A stretch of 64,000 nt of DNA from Streptomyces durmitorensis (GCF_023498005.1 NZ_CP097289.1:3348001-3412000); one strand, 5' to 3'. Shown: positions 8,721 through 18,400, numbered from the stretch's first letter. Translations and numbers: made by a program. Notes: generated by a model from the sequence alone, not told the origin.

Positions 8721-9569
8721 TCAGTGCTTGTAGAACCCCTGCCCGCTCTTGCGGCCGATGTCACCGGCGTCAACCATCCGGCGCATCAGCTCGGGCGGTG
8801 CGAACTTCTCGTCCTGGGACTCCGTGTAGATGTTGCTCGTGGCGTGCAGCAGGATGTCGACGCCCGTCAGATCGGCGGTCGCGAGCGGCCCCATGGCGTG
8901 CCCGAAGCCGAGCTTGCAGGCGATGTCGATGTCCTCGGCGGTGGCGACGCCCGACTCGTAGAGCTTCGCGGCCTCGACGACGAGCGCCGAGATCAGACGG
9001 GTCGTCACGAAGCCGGCGACGTCGCGGTTCACGACGATGCAGGTCTTGCCGACGGACTCGGCGAACTCACGCGTGCGGGCGAGGGTTTCGTCGCTGGTCT
9101 TGTAGCCGCGCACCAGTTCGCACAGCTGCATCATCGGCACCGGCGAAAAGAAGTGGGCGCCCACGACACGCTCCGGACGCTCCGTCACGGCCGCGATCTT
9201 CGTGATCGGGATGGCGGAGGTGTTCGACGCGAGCACGGCGTCCTCGCGCACGATCTTGTCGAGCGTACGGAAGATCTCGTGCTTGACCTCGAGCTTCTCG
9301 AAGACGGCCTCGACGACGATGTCCGCGTCGGCGACGGCGTCCATGTCGGTGCTCGTCGTGATGCGCCCGAGCGCCGCCTCGGCGTCCTGCGCGGCGAGCT
9401 TGCCCTTGCTCACGAACTTGTCGTACGACGCCTTGATCCCGTCGGTGCCACGGGTCAGGGCCTCATCGGTGACGTCCCGCAGGACGACGTCCCAGCCCGC
9501 CTGGGCGGAGACCTGTGCGATGCCGGACCCCATGAGTCCGGCTCCGATGACGGCGAGCTTCCGTGCCAC
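8721..9569 (-). CDS. 3-hydroxybutyryl-CoA dehydrogenase
   Basis: A 282-residue NAD(P)-dependent 3-hydroxyacyl-CoA dehydrogenase (Hbd/FadB2 type), which interconverts 3-hydroxybutyryl-CoA and acetoacetyl-CoA in fatty-acid, butyrate and polyketide-precursor metabolism. The Rossmann motif IGAGLMGSGIAQ is at about residues 8-19, and the signature segment with HFFSPVPMMQL near the middle carries the catalytic His. The GTG start at 9569 (MARKLAVIG) is set by GGGGAG eight bases upstream. The length matches the short monofunctional enzymes. Confidence 0.93.
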   Translation of the reverse strand: MARKLAVIGAGLMGSGIAQVSAQAGWDVVLRDVTDEALTRGTDGIKASYDKFVSKGKLAAQDAEAALGRITTSTDMDAVADADIVVEAVFEKLEVKHEIFRTLDKIVREDAVLASNTSAIPITKIAAVTERPERVVGAHFFSPVPMMQLCELVRGYKTSDETLARTREFAESVGKTCIVVNRDVAGFVTTRLISALVVEAAKLYESGVATAEDIDIACKLGFGHAMGPLATADLTGVDILLHATSNIYTESQDEKFAPPELMRRMVDAGDIGRKSGQGFYKH

Positions 9570-9716
9570 TGTTCCGACTCCCCTACCGCTTATCACGCCT
9601 GGCTTACACGCTGTTTACGTTTGCCCTTCCGGCGGACATTAGCGGTCGTGAGCGCGCCTGTGGCGGTGAAGAGATGCGCGTCACGTCTCAGATGACGGAC
9701 ATCACACTGGTACGCC

Positions 9717-10358
9717 TCATTCGGCGCCGCGCACCGCGTAGTTGAGGACCTTTTCGCCCAGCAGGTCCTCCATCTCGTCGAGCAGGACGAGGACGTCGCG
9801 GGAGACTTCGGCGGGCTTGCGGCACTTGGTCATCTCGTCGCCGATCCAGGCCATGAGCGTGCTGTGGACCCACGAGAGCTGACCCGCGATCAGTCCGGGC
9901 ATGGGGTCGCCGTCGGCGGCCCCGGCCTCCTCGGCGAGGGTCTTCGTGAGGTGGCCGAGCGCCTGCTGCTGGATCTCCCAGAGCCGGGAGCGCAGGGCGT
10001 GGGCCTCGGTGATGACCTTCATGAAGTCGGCCCAGCCCGGGAAGAGGCCGACATGGGGCGACACACCCTCCACGTCCTGGCGCAGGGCACGCAGGACCGC
10101 GGCAGCGGCGGACTCTCCCTCGCGCCGGCCCCGTACGTAGCCGGAGAGCCGGTCGACGACGGCCTCGCCCCGGTCGAGGAAGAGGTCCTCCTTGACCGGG
10201 AAGTAGTTGTAGACGGTGTTCACGGAGACGTCCGCGGCTTCCGCGACCTCCGCGACGGTCACCGTGACGAAGCCGTGCTCCAGGAAGAGCCCCGTCGCGA
10301 TGTCCGAGATCCGCTGCTTGGTCTGCCGCTTCTTGCGCTCCCTGAGTCCTTCAGCCAT
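9717..10358 (-). CDS. TetR-family transcriptional regulator
   Basis: A 213-residue repressor. The N-terminal helix-turn-helix spans about residues 12-58, with VAEAADVSVNTVYNYFPVKEDLF as the recognition part (given here in two blocks: VAEAADVSVN and TVYNYFPVKE). The C-terminal two-thirds is an all-helical ligand-binding domain. It is divergent from a two-gene ABC exporter across an 84-bp gap, the standard arrangement for a local repressor of drug efflux; it probably controls both directions. The ligand is unknown. Confidence 0.9.
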   Translation of the reverse strand: MAEGLRERKKRQTKQRISDIATGLFLEHGFVTVTVAEVAEAADVSVNTVYNYFPVKEDLFLDRGEAVVDRLSGYVRGRREGESAAAAVLRALRQDVEGVSPHVGLFPGWADFMKVITEAHALRSRLWEIQQQALGHLTKTLAEEAGAADGDPMPGLIAGQLSWVHSTLMAWIGDEMTKCRKPAEVSRDVLVLLDEMEDLLGEKVLNYAVRGAE

Positions 10359-10442
10359 GGGTCCACCCTACGACCACTGGCTAGGGCAACTGAAAACTTG
10401 GTGTCATTGCAAAATTTAAGAGACTCTGTTTTTGTGGTCGCC
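10359..10442. promoter_or_regulatory. Divergent promoter region, TetR gene / ABC exporter
   Basis: An 84-bp gap that is markedly AT-rich in the part from about 10390 to 10433 (for example GCAAAATTTAAG), unlike its surroundings. It must hold both promoters and the likely TetR operator. I could not find a clean palindrome, so the exact operator is not assigned. Confidence 0.5.
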
Positions 10443-11225
10443 ATGGCAATCATCAGCACGGCAGGCCTCACCCAGACCTTCCGGACCAAGCGCGGCACCG
10501 TCGAAGCCGTGCGCGGCATCGACCTGACCGTCGCCCCCGGCGAGATCCTCGGCTTCCTCGGACCCAACGGCGCGGGCAAGACGACGACGCTGCGCATGCT
10601 CACCACGCTCCTGGCGCCCACCGGCGGCGCCGCCACCGTCGCGGGCTGCGACCTGGCGGGCGACCCGGCCGCCGTCCGGCGCAGGATCGGGTACGTCGCC
10701 CAGTCCGGCGGCGTCGACCTCAACATCTCCCTGCGCGAGGAGCTGGTCACCCAGGGCCGCCTCTACCGCCTGACGAAGCCTCAGGCGACGGCCCGAGCCG
10801 TGGAGCTGGCCGCCGACCTGGGCCTCGGCGACCTCCTCGACCGCAAGTGCGCGACCCTCTCCGGCGGCCAGCGGCGGCGGCTCGACATCGCCATGGGCCT
10901 GATGCACCGGCCCGAGGTGCTCTTCCTCGACGAACCGACGACGGGCCTCGACCCGGGCAGCAGGGCCGACCTGTGGGCGCTGGTGCGGCGGCTGCGCGAC
11001 GACCACGGCACCACCGTCGTCCTGACCACGCACTACCTCGACGAGGCCGACGCGCTCTGTGACCGCCTCGTAGTCATCGACAAGGGCGTCGTGGTCGCCG
11101 AGGGCACGCCGAGCGCGCTCAAGCTCCGGTACGGCGGCTCGATCGACGCCTCGCTCCAGGACACGTTCCTCGCCGTCACCGGACGCGACCTCGCCCCCAA
11201 GGAGACGGCACCCGTCGCCGTCTGA
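10443..11225 (+). CDS. ABC transporter ATP-binding protein (drug-exporter type)
   Basis: A 260-residue ATPase of the DrrA-like ABC-2 exporter group. Walker A GPNGAGKTT is at 40-48, signature LSGGQ at 139-143, Walker B FLDEP at 160-165, and an H-loop TTH follows. It is shorter than typical DrrA (about 300-330) because it lacks the C-terminal extension. ATG 10443 is chosen, and an in-frame GTG at 10434 is possible. There is no clear Shine-Dalgarno, so initiation may be leaderless. The permease gene follows 16 bases later, and the TetR repressor is divergent. Confidence 0.92.
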   Translation: MAIISTAGLTQTFRTKRGTVEAVRGIDLTVAPGEILGFLGPNGAGKTTTLRMLTTLLAPTGGAATVAGCDLAGDPAAVRRRIGYVAQSGGVDLNISLREELVTQGRLYRLTKPQATARAVELAADLGLGDLLDRKCATLSGGQRRRLDIAMGLMHRPEVLFLDEPTTGLDPGSRADLWALVRRLRDDHGTTVVLTTHYLDEADALCDRLVVIDKGVVVAEGTPSALKLRYGGSIDASLQDTFLAVTGRDLAPKETAPVAV

Positions 11226-11241
11226 ACCAAAGGACCCCCTT

Positions 11242-11997
11242 ATGTCTGCGTTTCTCTCCGACACCGCGCTGATCTTCGGGCGGTACGCCCGTCAGACCCT
11301 GCGCTCCAAGTTCCAGATCCTCTTCGGCGTCCTGATGCCGCTGCTCTACCTGCTCTTCTTCGGCCCGCTCCTGACCGATCTGCCGCTCGGCTCGCGCGGC
11401 GACTCCTGGCAGGTGCTCGTGCCGGGCCTGCTGCTCCAACTCGGCCTGTTCGGCGCCTCGTACAGCGGATTCGCGATCATCATCGAGAAGCAGTTCGGCG
11501 TGGTGGAGCGGATGCGGGTGACGCCGGTCAGCCGGCTCGCGCTCCTTCTCGGGCGGGTGCTCCGCGATGCCGCGCTCTTCGTCTTCCAGGCGGTGCTGCT
11601 GGTCCTGGCGGCCGTGGTGATGGGGCTGCGGGCGCCGCTGGCCGGCATCCTCATCGGCTTCGCGTTCGTGGGGGTCCTGACGGTCGTCCTCGCCTCCCTC
11701 TCGTACGCGCTCGCGCTGCTCGTCTCCAAGCCGCACGAGTTCGGCCCCGTCATCAACGCGGTGAGCATGCCCTCGATGCTCCTCTCCGGCCTGATGCTGC
11801 CGATGGCGCTCGCACCGGGCTGGCTGGACGTGCTCTCGCACTTCATGCCGTTCCGCTATCTCGTGGACGCCGTGCGGGCCGCCTTCGTGGGCGACTACGC
11901 GAGTACGGCGATGCTGTACGGCGTCCTGATGGCGGCCGCGCTCACGCTCGGGTCCGTGACGGTGGGCACACGTGTCTTCCGGAAGGCGGGCGCGTAA
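11242..11997 (+). CDS. ABC-2 type drug exporter permease
   Basis: A 251-residue integral membrane protein with about six hydrophobic helices and the ABC-2 core segment SMLLSGLMLPMALAPGWL near residues 170-190. It is the permease for the ATPase just upstream. AAAGGA about eight bases before ATG 11242 is its ribosome site. Like DrrB it should form a homodimer that exports a hydrophobic compound; the TetR neighbour suggests induction by the substrate. Confidence 0.9.
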   Translation: MSAFLSDTALIFGRYARQTLRSKFQILFGVLMPLLYLLFFGPLLTDLPLGSRGDSWQVLVPGLLLQLGLFGASYSGFAIIIEKQFGVVERMRVTPVSRLALLLGRVLRDAALFVFQAVLLVLAAVVMGLRAPLAGILIGFAFVGVLTVVLASLSYALALLVSKPHEFGPVINAVSMPSMLLSGLMLPMALAPGWLDVLSHFMPFRYLVDAVRAAFVGDYASTAMLYGVLMAAALTLGSVTVGTRVFRKAGA

Positions 11998-12010
11998 CTA
12001 GGCTGGCCCC

Positions 12011-12583
12011 ATGGTCAATCTGACGCGCATCTACACCCGGACCGGCGACCAGGGCACGACGGCCCTCGGCGACATGAGCAGGACCGCCAAGACCGATCTG
12101 CGGATCTCGGCGTACGCCGACGCCAACGAGGCCAACGCCGCGATCGGCACCGCGATCGCGCTCGGCGGGCTCGACGAAGAGGTCGTGAAGGTCCTGGTCC
12201 GGGTCCAGAACGACCTCTTCGACGTGGGCGCCGACCTCTCGACGCCGGTCGCCGAGAACCCGGAGTACCCGCCGCTGCGGGTCGAGCAGTTCTACGTCGA
12301 CAAGCTGGAGGCTGACTGCGACCGCTTCAACGAGGAGCTGGAGAAGCTCCGCAGCTTCATCCTGCCGGGGGGCACGCCGGGCGCGGCGCTGCTGCACCAG
12401 GCGTGCACGGTGGTGCGGCGGGCCGAGCGGTCCACTTGGGCCGCTTTCGAGATGCACGGCGAGGTCATGAATCCTCTGACGGCGACTTATCTCAACCGCC
12501 TCTCCGACCTTCTCTTCATCCTGGCGCGTACGGCGAACAAGGCCGTCGGCGATGTGCTGTGGGTGCCCGGCGGCGAGCGCTAG
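12011..12583 (+). CDS. Cob(I)yrinic acid a,c-diamide adenosyltransferase (PduO type)
   Basis: A 190-residue enzyme that transfers the adenosyl group of ATP to cob(I)alamin to make coenzyme B12. The start VNLTRIYTRTGDQGTT matches the PduO-family ATP-binding motif TRTGDxGxT (residues 8-16). Later motifs include RRAERSTWAA near residue 135 and YLNRLSDLLFILAR near residue 165, both diagnostic. ATG 12011 lies 13 bases after the permease stop without a good ribosome site. Its TAG interlocks with the TAG of the convergent gene at the palindrome CTAG (12580-12583). Confidence 0.94.
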   Translation: MVNLTRIYTRTGDQGTTALGDMSRTAKTDLRISAYADANEANAAIGTAIALGGLDEEVVKVLVRVQNDLFDVGADLSTPVAENPEYPPLRVEQFYVDKLEADCDRFNEELEKLRSFILPGGTPGAALLHQACTVVRRAERSTWAAFEMHGEVMNPLTATYLNRLSDLLFILARTANKAVGDVLWVPGGER

Positions 12584-13197
12584 GCGCTCCGCTGAGGAGC
12601 CGGTCGGTCCTCTGCGGGTGCGTCGTGGCTGATCGCGCCGTTCCCCGCGCCCCTATGGGGCGCCACCGGCGGTGACTTCTTCGGGAAGAGCGTGTAAGTC
12701 CCGGCGATGATGATGTTGATGCCGATCAGCCACAGCATCCTCTGCTGCCACCCCCGCAGCGAACCGATGTCGCCGTCGTCCCCGACGTAGAGGATCGCGC
12801 CCTGCAGCAGGGCCATCGCGATGAGTCCTGCCAGGATCCAGCGGGCGGCGATCTTCCACTCGTGGATCGCGCGGGCCACGCCGTACTTGGGGGTCGAGGG
12901 CGGCGGGCCGCCCGCGAAGCGGTGGGCGACGCGGACGTCCACCCACTTGATCGTGTAGTGGCCCAGCGCGACGGAGTAGCCGATGTAGACGGCGGCCAGA
13001 CCGTGCTTCCAGTCCGGCTCCGCGCCGTTCCTCAGGTCGATCGCGGTGACGACGAAGAGGACGACCTCCAGGATCGGCTCGCACAGCAGTACGGCGATGC
13101 TCGCTCGCGGCATCTTCGCCCAGTACCGCAGGGCGAGGCCGCCCGCCAGCAGCAGCCAGAAGCCGACCTCGCAGATGATGATCAGTGTGACGATCAC
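12580..13197 (-). CDS. Conserved four-helix membrane protein, unknown function
   Basis: A 205-residue protein with four or five hydrophobic helices (about 2-25, 32-52, 67-85, 115-135, 148-165). The GTG start at 13197 has GAGGAG eight bases upstream. The polar C-terminus, from about residue 175 to the end, is encoded by a copy of a dispersed Streptomyces repeat (12625-12662), so this tail is probably not part of the original protein. I do not recognise the family beyond a Streptomyces conserved membrane protein. It is convergent with the adenosyltransferase gene. Confidence 0.78.
   Translation of the reverse strand: MIVTLIIICEVGFWLLLAGGLALRYWAKMPRASIAVLLCEPILEVVLFVVTAIDLRNGAEPDWKHGLAAVYIGYSVALGHYTIKWVDVRVAHRFAGGPPPSTPKYGVARAIHEWKIAARWILAGLIAMALLQGAILYVGDDGDIGSLRGWQQRMLWLIGINIIIAGTYTLFPKKSPPVAPHRGAGNGAISHDAPAEDRPAPQRSA
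12625..12662. repeat. Dispersed Streptomyces repeat, copy 1 (inside a coding region)
   Basis: The sequence starts GTGGCTGATCGCGCCGTT, continues with CCCCGCGCCCCTATGGGG and closes with CG. It aligns with 17305-17342 almost base for base. I recall the same motif (GGTCGCGCAGTTCCCCGC...) as very common between Streptomyces genes. Here it lies in the last codons of the membrane protein gene. Confidence 0.7.
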
Positions 13198-13343
13198 GGT
13201 TCGCTCCTCTCGGTCACCTTTCCAGGCTCCCGCCGGACCGGCCGCGGATCATCGTCGCCAGTGACGAAGTGGCACTGCATCGTTCGATGTAGCGCGCGGT
13301 TCCTCCCTCAGGATCAGGCATCGCCACGGCGCGCCGTGTTGTA

Positions 13344-14540
13344 TTGAGGCATGGCCCCGCCCCTCCCCGCCCCCAGCGCGTCGACGTACAGATCTCCGTG
13401 GTCTGCGTGCTCGCCGGACTCGCGTGGTGGGGCCTCGGGCTCCGCATGCAGACCGACCGGCCGCTCGGCGACACCTGGGCACTGATCCCGCTCTTCGTCC
13501 TCGGCGGGCTCCAGCTGCTGCGCAGCAGCATGCCGCGGACCGCGCTGACCCTCGGCACGCTCGCGCTGGTCGCCGACCAGTTCACGACGGGCAATCTCGC
13601 CTCGGTCATGATGTTCACGGACATCGTGTACGCGGCCGTCGTGTACGGGACACCCGCCTCCGCCCGCCGCATCCCGGTCACCACGGGGGCGATCACGGTG
13701 GCCGTGACGATCGGGTTCCTCGCCTGGTTCCGTGAGCCGGAGGCGATCCTGATCGGCGTCGTCACCGGCCTCGTGTCCTTCGGTCCCGCCACCACCGGCG
13801 TTCTCGTGCGCAACCACCGCGAGGCCGCCGTCGCCGCCCGGCTGCGCGCCGAACAGACCGCGCTGCTCGCCGAGATGGACCGCGTGCAGGCCATCACCGC
13901 CGAGCGCGCCCGGATGGCCCGCGAGCTGCACGACATGGTCGCCAACCACCTCTCGGCGATCGCCATCCACTCCACGGCGGCGCTCTCCCTGGACGACCCG
14001 AAGACCACCCACGACGCGCTCGCCGTCATCCGCGAGAACAGCGTCGAGGGCCTGGCCGAGATGCGCCGCCTCATCGGGATCCTCCGGGACTCCAGTGACG
14101 ACCGGGAGCCGACGGCCGCACCCACCCTCGACGGCCTCGGCGCCCTGATCGCGGGCGCCCGTACCAATGGTCTGGACGTCATGCTCGACGACGGTCGCGA
14201 CCCGGAGGGCCCCAAGCTTCCGGCGCCCGTCGAGCTCGCGGCGTACCGCATCGTCCAGGAGTCCCTGACCAACGCACTCAAGCACGCGTCGCCCGGCCTG
14301 GTCACGGTGGCCCTCGCCCGGCGCGCCCGCGCCCTGGACGTCCAGGTGACCAGCCCTTACGGCTCACCCTCCGGCCCCCGCGCTCCCGGTTCGGGAGCCG
14401 GCCTCGTCGGCATGCGGGAGCGCACCGAACTCCTCGGCGGCACCTTCGAGTCGGGCCCCGAGAGCACCGCAGACCGCAAGGTCTGGAACGTCCGCGCCAC
14501 CTTGCCGGTCGACCCAGCAGACCAAGGAGCTTCCGCATGA
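13344..14540 (+). CDS. chiS: Sensor histidine kinase ChiS (chitinase control)
   Basis: A 398-residue NarL-type sensor kinase. The N-terminal part has about five membrane helices (residues 18-150) and no large extracellular domain; the HisKA_3 dimerisation box MARELHDMVANHL has phospho-acceptor His196, and the HATPase domain ends with GAGLVGMRERTELLGG. It overlaps the response-regulator gene by ATGA. Together they lie directly upstream of the chitinase gene, as chiS-chiR-chiC in S. coelicolor. The start is uncertain: from the in-frame stop at 13290 to residue 19 there is no ATG or GTG, so TTG 13344 is used; GTG 13398 is the alternative. Confidence 0.88.
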   Translation: MRHGPAPPRPQRVDVQISVVCVLAGLAWWGLGLRMQTDRPLGDTWALIPLFVLGGLQLLRSSMPRTALTLGTLALVADQFTTGNLASVMMFTDIVYAAVVYGTPASARRIPVTTGAITVAVTIGFLAWFREPEAILIGVVTGLVSFGPATTGVLVRNHREAAVAARLRAEQTALLAEMDRVQAITAERARMARELHDMVANHLSAIAIHSTAALSLDDPKTTHDALAVIRENSVEGLAEMRRLIGILRDSSDDREPTAAPTLDGLGALIAGARTNGLDVMLDDGRDPEGPKLPAPVELAAYRIVQESLTNALKHASPGLVTVALARRARALDVQVTSPYGSPSGPRAPGSGAGLVGMRERTELLGGTFESGPESTADRKVWNVRATLPVDPADQGASA

Positions 14541-15193
14541 TCCGAGTGCTCGTCGCCGAGGACCAGTCCGCCGTACGGGCGGGACTTGTCCTGATCCTGC
14601 GCAGCGCGCCCGACATAGAGGTGGTCGGCGAGGCGTCGGACGGCGAGGAGGCGGTCGCCCTCGCCCGTGAACTGCGGCCCGATCTGGTGCTCATGGACAT
14701 CCAGATGCCGCGCCTCGACGGGGTGTCGGCGACCCGTCAGGTCGTCACCGAGGGGCTCTCGGACGTGCTCGTCCTGACCACCTTCGACCTCGACGAGTAC
14801 GTCTTCGGGGCGCTGCGCGCGGGCGCCTCCGGGTTCCTCCTGAAGAACACCGAGGCCAAGGATCTCCTGGAGGCGGTCCGTGCGGTCGGCCGCGGCGAGG
14901 GCCTGATCGCCCCTGCCGTCACACGGCGGCTGATCGCCGAGTTCGCGGCCCCGAAGAACACGCGGCCCGTCCGCCGCGAGAACGGACCCGATCCCGCCAT
15001 CCTCGACGCCCTCACCCGCCGCGAGCGCGAGGTTCTCGCGTGCCTCGGCGAAGGGCTCTCGAACGCGGAGATCGCGGGCCGTCTGGACATGGCGGAGGCG
15101 ACGGTGAAGACGCACGTCAGCCGACTGCTCGCCAAGCTGGAGCTGCGCAGCAGGGTCCAAGCCGCCGTCCTGGCGCAGGAGTTGGGCGTATAA
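14537..15193 (+). CDS. chiR: NarL/LuxR-type response regulator ChiR
   Basis: A 218-residue regulator with an N-terminal receiver (phospho-acceptor Asp54 in LMDIQMP, Lys in FLLKN) and a C-terminal LuxR-type helix-turn-helix (LTRREREVLACLGEGLSN then AEIAGRLDMAEATVKTHV). The partner is the kinase upstream, with which it overlaps by four bases. In S. coelicolor the same regulator controls chiC, the next gene here, so direct action on the promoter at 15233-15274 is expected. A gap of 183 bases separates it from chiC. Confidence 0.93.
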   Translation: MIRVLVAEDQSAVRAGLVLILRSAPDIEVVGEASDGEEAVALARELRPDLVLMDIQMPRLDGVSATRQVVTEGLSDVLVLTTFDLDEYVFGALRAGASGFLLKNTEAKDLLEAVRAVGRGEGLIAPAVTRRLIAEFAAPKNTRPVRRENGPDPAILDALTRREREVLACLGEGLSNAEIAGRLDMAEATVKTHVSRLLAKLELRSRVQAAVLAQELGV

Positions 15194-15232
15194 GTCGCGA
15201 GATCGCGGGCCGGACCGACGCAATCCGGCCAA

Positions 15233-15274
15233 TGGTTCAGACCTCTTGACCGCTGGTCCAGACCTTTCTATTCT
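15233..15274 (+). promoter_or_regulatory. chiC promoter with two 12-bp direct repeats
   Basis: Two direct repeats TGGTTCAGACCT (15233-15244) and TGGTCCAGACCT (15254-15265), start to start 21 bp or two helical turns, flank the -35 TTGACC (15246-15251). The -10 TATTCT (15269-15274) follows at 17 bp, and the second repeat fills the spacer. These are the chitinase direct repeats known from Streptomyces promoters, needed for chitin induction and glucose repression; each half resembles the DasR box. The start point should be near 15281. Confidence 0.9.
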
Positions 15275-15291
15275 CACCGCACTGCGGTGAG
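15273..15291 (+). promoter_or_regulatory. Palindrome at the chiC transcription start
   Basis: CTCACCGCA C TGCGGTGAG is a perfect 9-bp inverted repeat with one central base. It overlaps the last bases of the -10 region and the expected +1. It could be an operator or a hairpin that stabilises the 5' end of the mRNA. Confidence 0.6.
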
Positions 15292-15376
15292 CACTCCCCC
15301 ACGTGTTCCACGTGCTCACGGGCGGCGCAGGGATCCACCCCCTAAGACCCCCCGGATCTCACCCGAGGAGCACACC

Positions 15377-17221
<1,845 letters not shown>

Positions 17222-17237
17222 CCCGTCCCGCATAGAC

Positions 17238-17285
17238 GAAGCCGGGAAGACGAGTACGCCCCTTGTCTTCCCGGCTTCTTGTTGT
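17238..17285 (+). terminator. Terminator of chiC
   Basis: A perfect 14-bp stem GAAGCCGGGAAGAC (17238-17251) with its complement at 17265-17278, a 13-base loop and a T-rich tail TTGTTGT. It lies 17 bases after the chiC stop. Confidence 0.88.
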
Positions 17286-17304
17286 CTTGGTCCGCAGGCC
17301 GTAT

Positions 17305-17342
17305 GTGGCTGGTCGCGCAGTTCCCCGCGCCCCTGAAGGGGC
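17305..17342. repeat. Dispersed Streptomyces repeat, copy 2
   Basis: Starts GTGGCTGGTCGCGCAGTT, continues CCCCGCGCCCCTGAAGGGG and closes with CG; it matches the copy at 12625-12662 with a few changes. It sits in the short gap between the chiC terminator and the convergent DUF2550 gene. It contains an internal short hairpin CGCCCCT...AGGGGCG. Confidence 0.75.
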
Positions 17343-17349
17343 GTCTCAG

Positions 17350-17799
17350 CTAGGCCACGTTCACTCGCTGGCCCGGCGGCGCTGCCTCCAGCCAGGCCAG
17401 GAAACCCGTCAGCGCGTCCTCGCCCATCGCCAGCTCAAGGCGGACGCCGCGGTGCAGACAGCCGAGGACGATCGCGTCCGAGAGCAGCGCGAGCTCCTCC
17501 TCGCCGTCCGGAGCGCGGCGGTCGACGACCTCGATGGCCGAGCGCTCCAGGGTCCGCCGAGGACGGGGAGCGTACGAGAAGACGCGGTACCACTCGATCC
17601 GGTCGCCGTTGTAGCGGGCAACCCCGTACCCCCAGCCCTTGCCGGAGGTGTCGCCCTTCTCCGGGGCGTTCCAGCGCAGGCTGCAGTCGAAGGTGCCGCC
17701 GGACCGCTGGATGAGCCGGCGCCGCAGTCCGAAGACGAAGAGCCCCACCAACACCAGCGCGACCAATACGAGTCCGCACACGAGCAGAGTGAGGATCAT
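17350..17799 (-). CDS. DUF2550 membrane-anchored protein downstream of the atp operon
   Basis: A 149-residue protein with one N-terminal membrane helix (about 2-22, MILTLLVCGLVLVALVL), then a basic cytoplasmic or periplasmic domain with GGTFDCSLRW at about 32-41. This matches the DUF2550 family found right after atpC in many actinobacteria (Rv1312 in M. tuberculosis, from memory). The function is unknown. ATG 17799 has GGAGG nine bases upstream; GTG 17805 is in frame but too near that site. It lies 129 bases after atpC, beyond a large hairpin, so it may have its own promoter. Confidence 0.82.
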   Translation of the reverse strand: MILTLLVCGLVLVALVLVGLFVFGLRRRLIQRSGGTFDCSLRWNAPEKGDTSGKGWGYGVARYNGDRIEWYRVFSYAPRPRRTLERSAIEVVDRRAPDGEEELALLSDAIVLGCLHRGVRLELAMGEDALTGFLAWLEAAPPGQRVNVA

Positions 17800-17855
17800 C
17801 GGCACCGACCTCCTCGCCTGTTCGAAACGGACCAACAGAATTGCACCCGCATTGC

Positions 17856-17903
17856 CTCAGCCGCGACCCGGTCCGGATTGCTCCGGACCTGGCCGCGGCT
17901 GAG
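17856..17903 (-). terminator. Long hairpin after atpC
   Basis: Two 21-base arms (17856-17876 and 17883-17903) pair with only two mismatches around a 6-base loop. The hairpin lies 26 bases after the atpC stop and in front of the DUF2550 start. No T-tract follows on the minus strand. It is the likely end of most atp operon transcripts. Confidence 0.7.
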
Positions 17904-17928
17904 TCACGTCAACGCCGACACGCTGGTT

Positions 17929-18303
17929 TCAGCGCGACGACACCGCCCGCAGTCGGACGTCCGCACGACGCTCGGCGGAGGCGTCGGCCTCCGACTTCGC
18001 GCGCTCGAGCGCCCGCTCCGCACGCTGGACATCGATCTCGTCCGACAGCTCGACGATCTCAGCAAGCAGTGACAGCTTGTTGTCCGCGAAGGAGATGAAT
18101 CCTCCGTGGACTGCGGCGACGACAGTGTTGCCGTCGCTCGTACGAATGGTCACAGGGCCCGACTCCAGCACACCGAGAAGCGGCTGGTGACCGGGCATGA
18201 CGCCGATGTCGCCGGACGTGGTGCGCGCGACGACCAGGGTGGCCTCGCCGGACCAGACACTGCGGTCCGCGGCGACCAGCTCGACATGCAGCTCAGCAGC
18301 CAA
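17929..18303 (-). CDS. atpC: ATP synthase F1 epsilon subunit
   Basis: A 124-residue epsilon subunit of the F1Fo ATP synthase; it is part of the rotor stalk and can inhibit ATP hydrolysis. The N-terminal beta-sandwich holds the family segment GDIGVMPGHQPLLGVL (about residues 31-46), and a short C-terminal helical hairpin follows. The start is a TTG at 18303 with GAGGAG eight bases upstream. It is the last gene of the operon, separated from atpD by 109 bases that hold two hairpins. Confidence 0.95.
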   Translation of the reverse strand: MAAELHVELVAADRSVWSGEATLVVARTTSGDIGVMPGHQPLLGVLESGPVTIRTSDGNTVVAAVHGGFISFADNKLSLLAEIVELSDEIDVQRAERALERAKSEADASAERRADVRLRAVSSR

Positions 18304-18322
18304 GGGTGGCTCCTCGGGTCAC

Positions 18323-18400
18323 CACCCGGCGGCTTCGCCGGGTGTTGGGTCAAATTCTAGTGGGCGTATCGGGAGGGGCGGGACTCGCCCACCCCTCCCG
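18323..18400 (-). other. Two hairpins between atpD and atpC
   Basis: CACCCGGCG (18323-18331) pairs perfectly with CGCCGGGTG (18336-18344) over a GCTT loop. CGGGAGGGGCGGG (18370-18382) pairs with CCCACCCCTCCCG (18388-18400) with one mismatch. A third short one, TGAGTC/GACTCA, overlaps the atpD stop region (18401-18415). They may protect the 3' end of atpD mRNA or reduce read-through into atpC. Confidence 0.55.

Noticed and set aside
13277-13289. Palindrome CATCGTTCGATG before chiS
   Set aside because: Only five base pairs with a two-base centre and no second copy; too weak to call.
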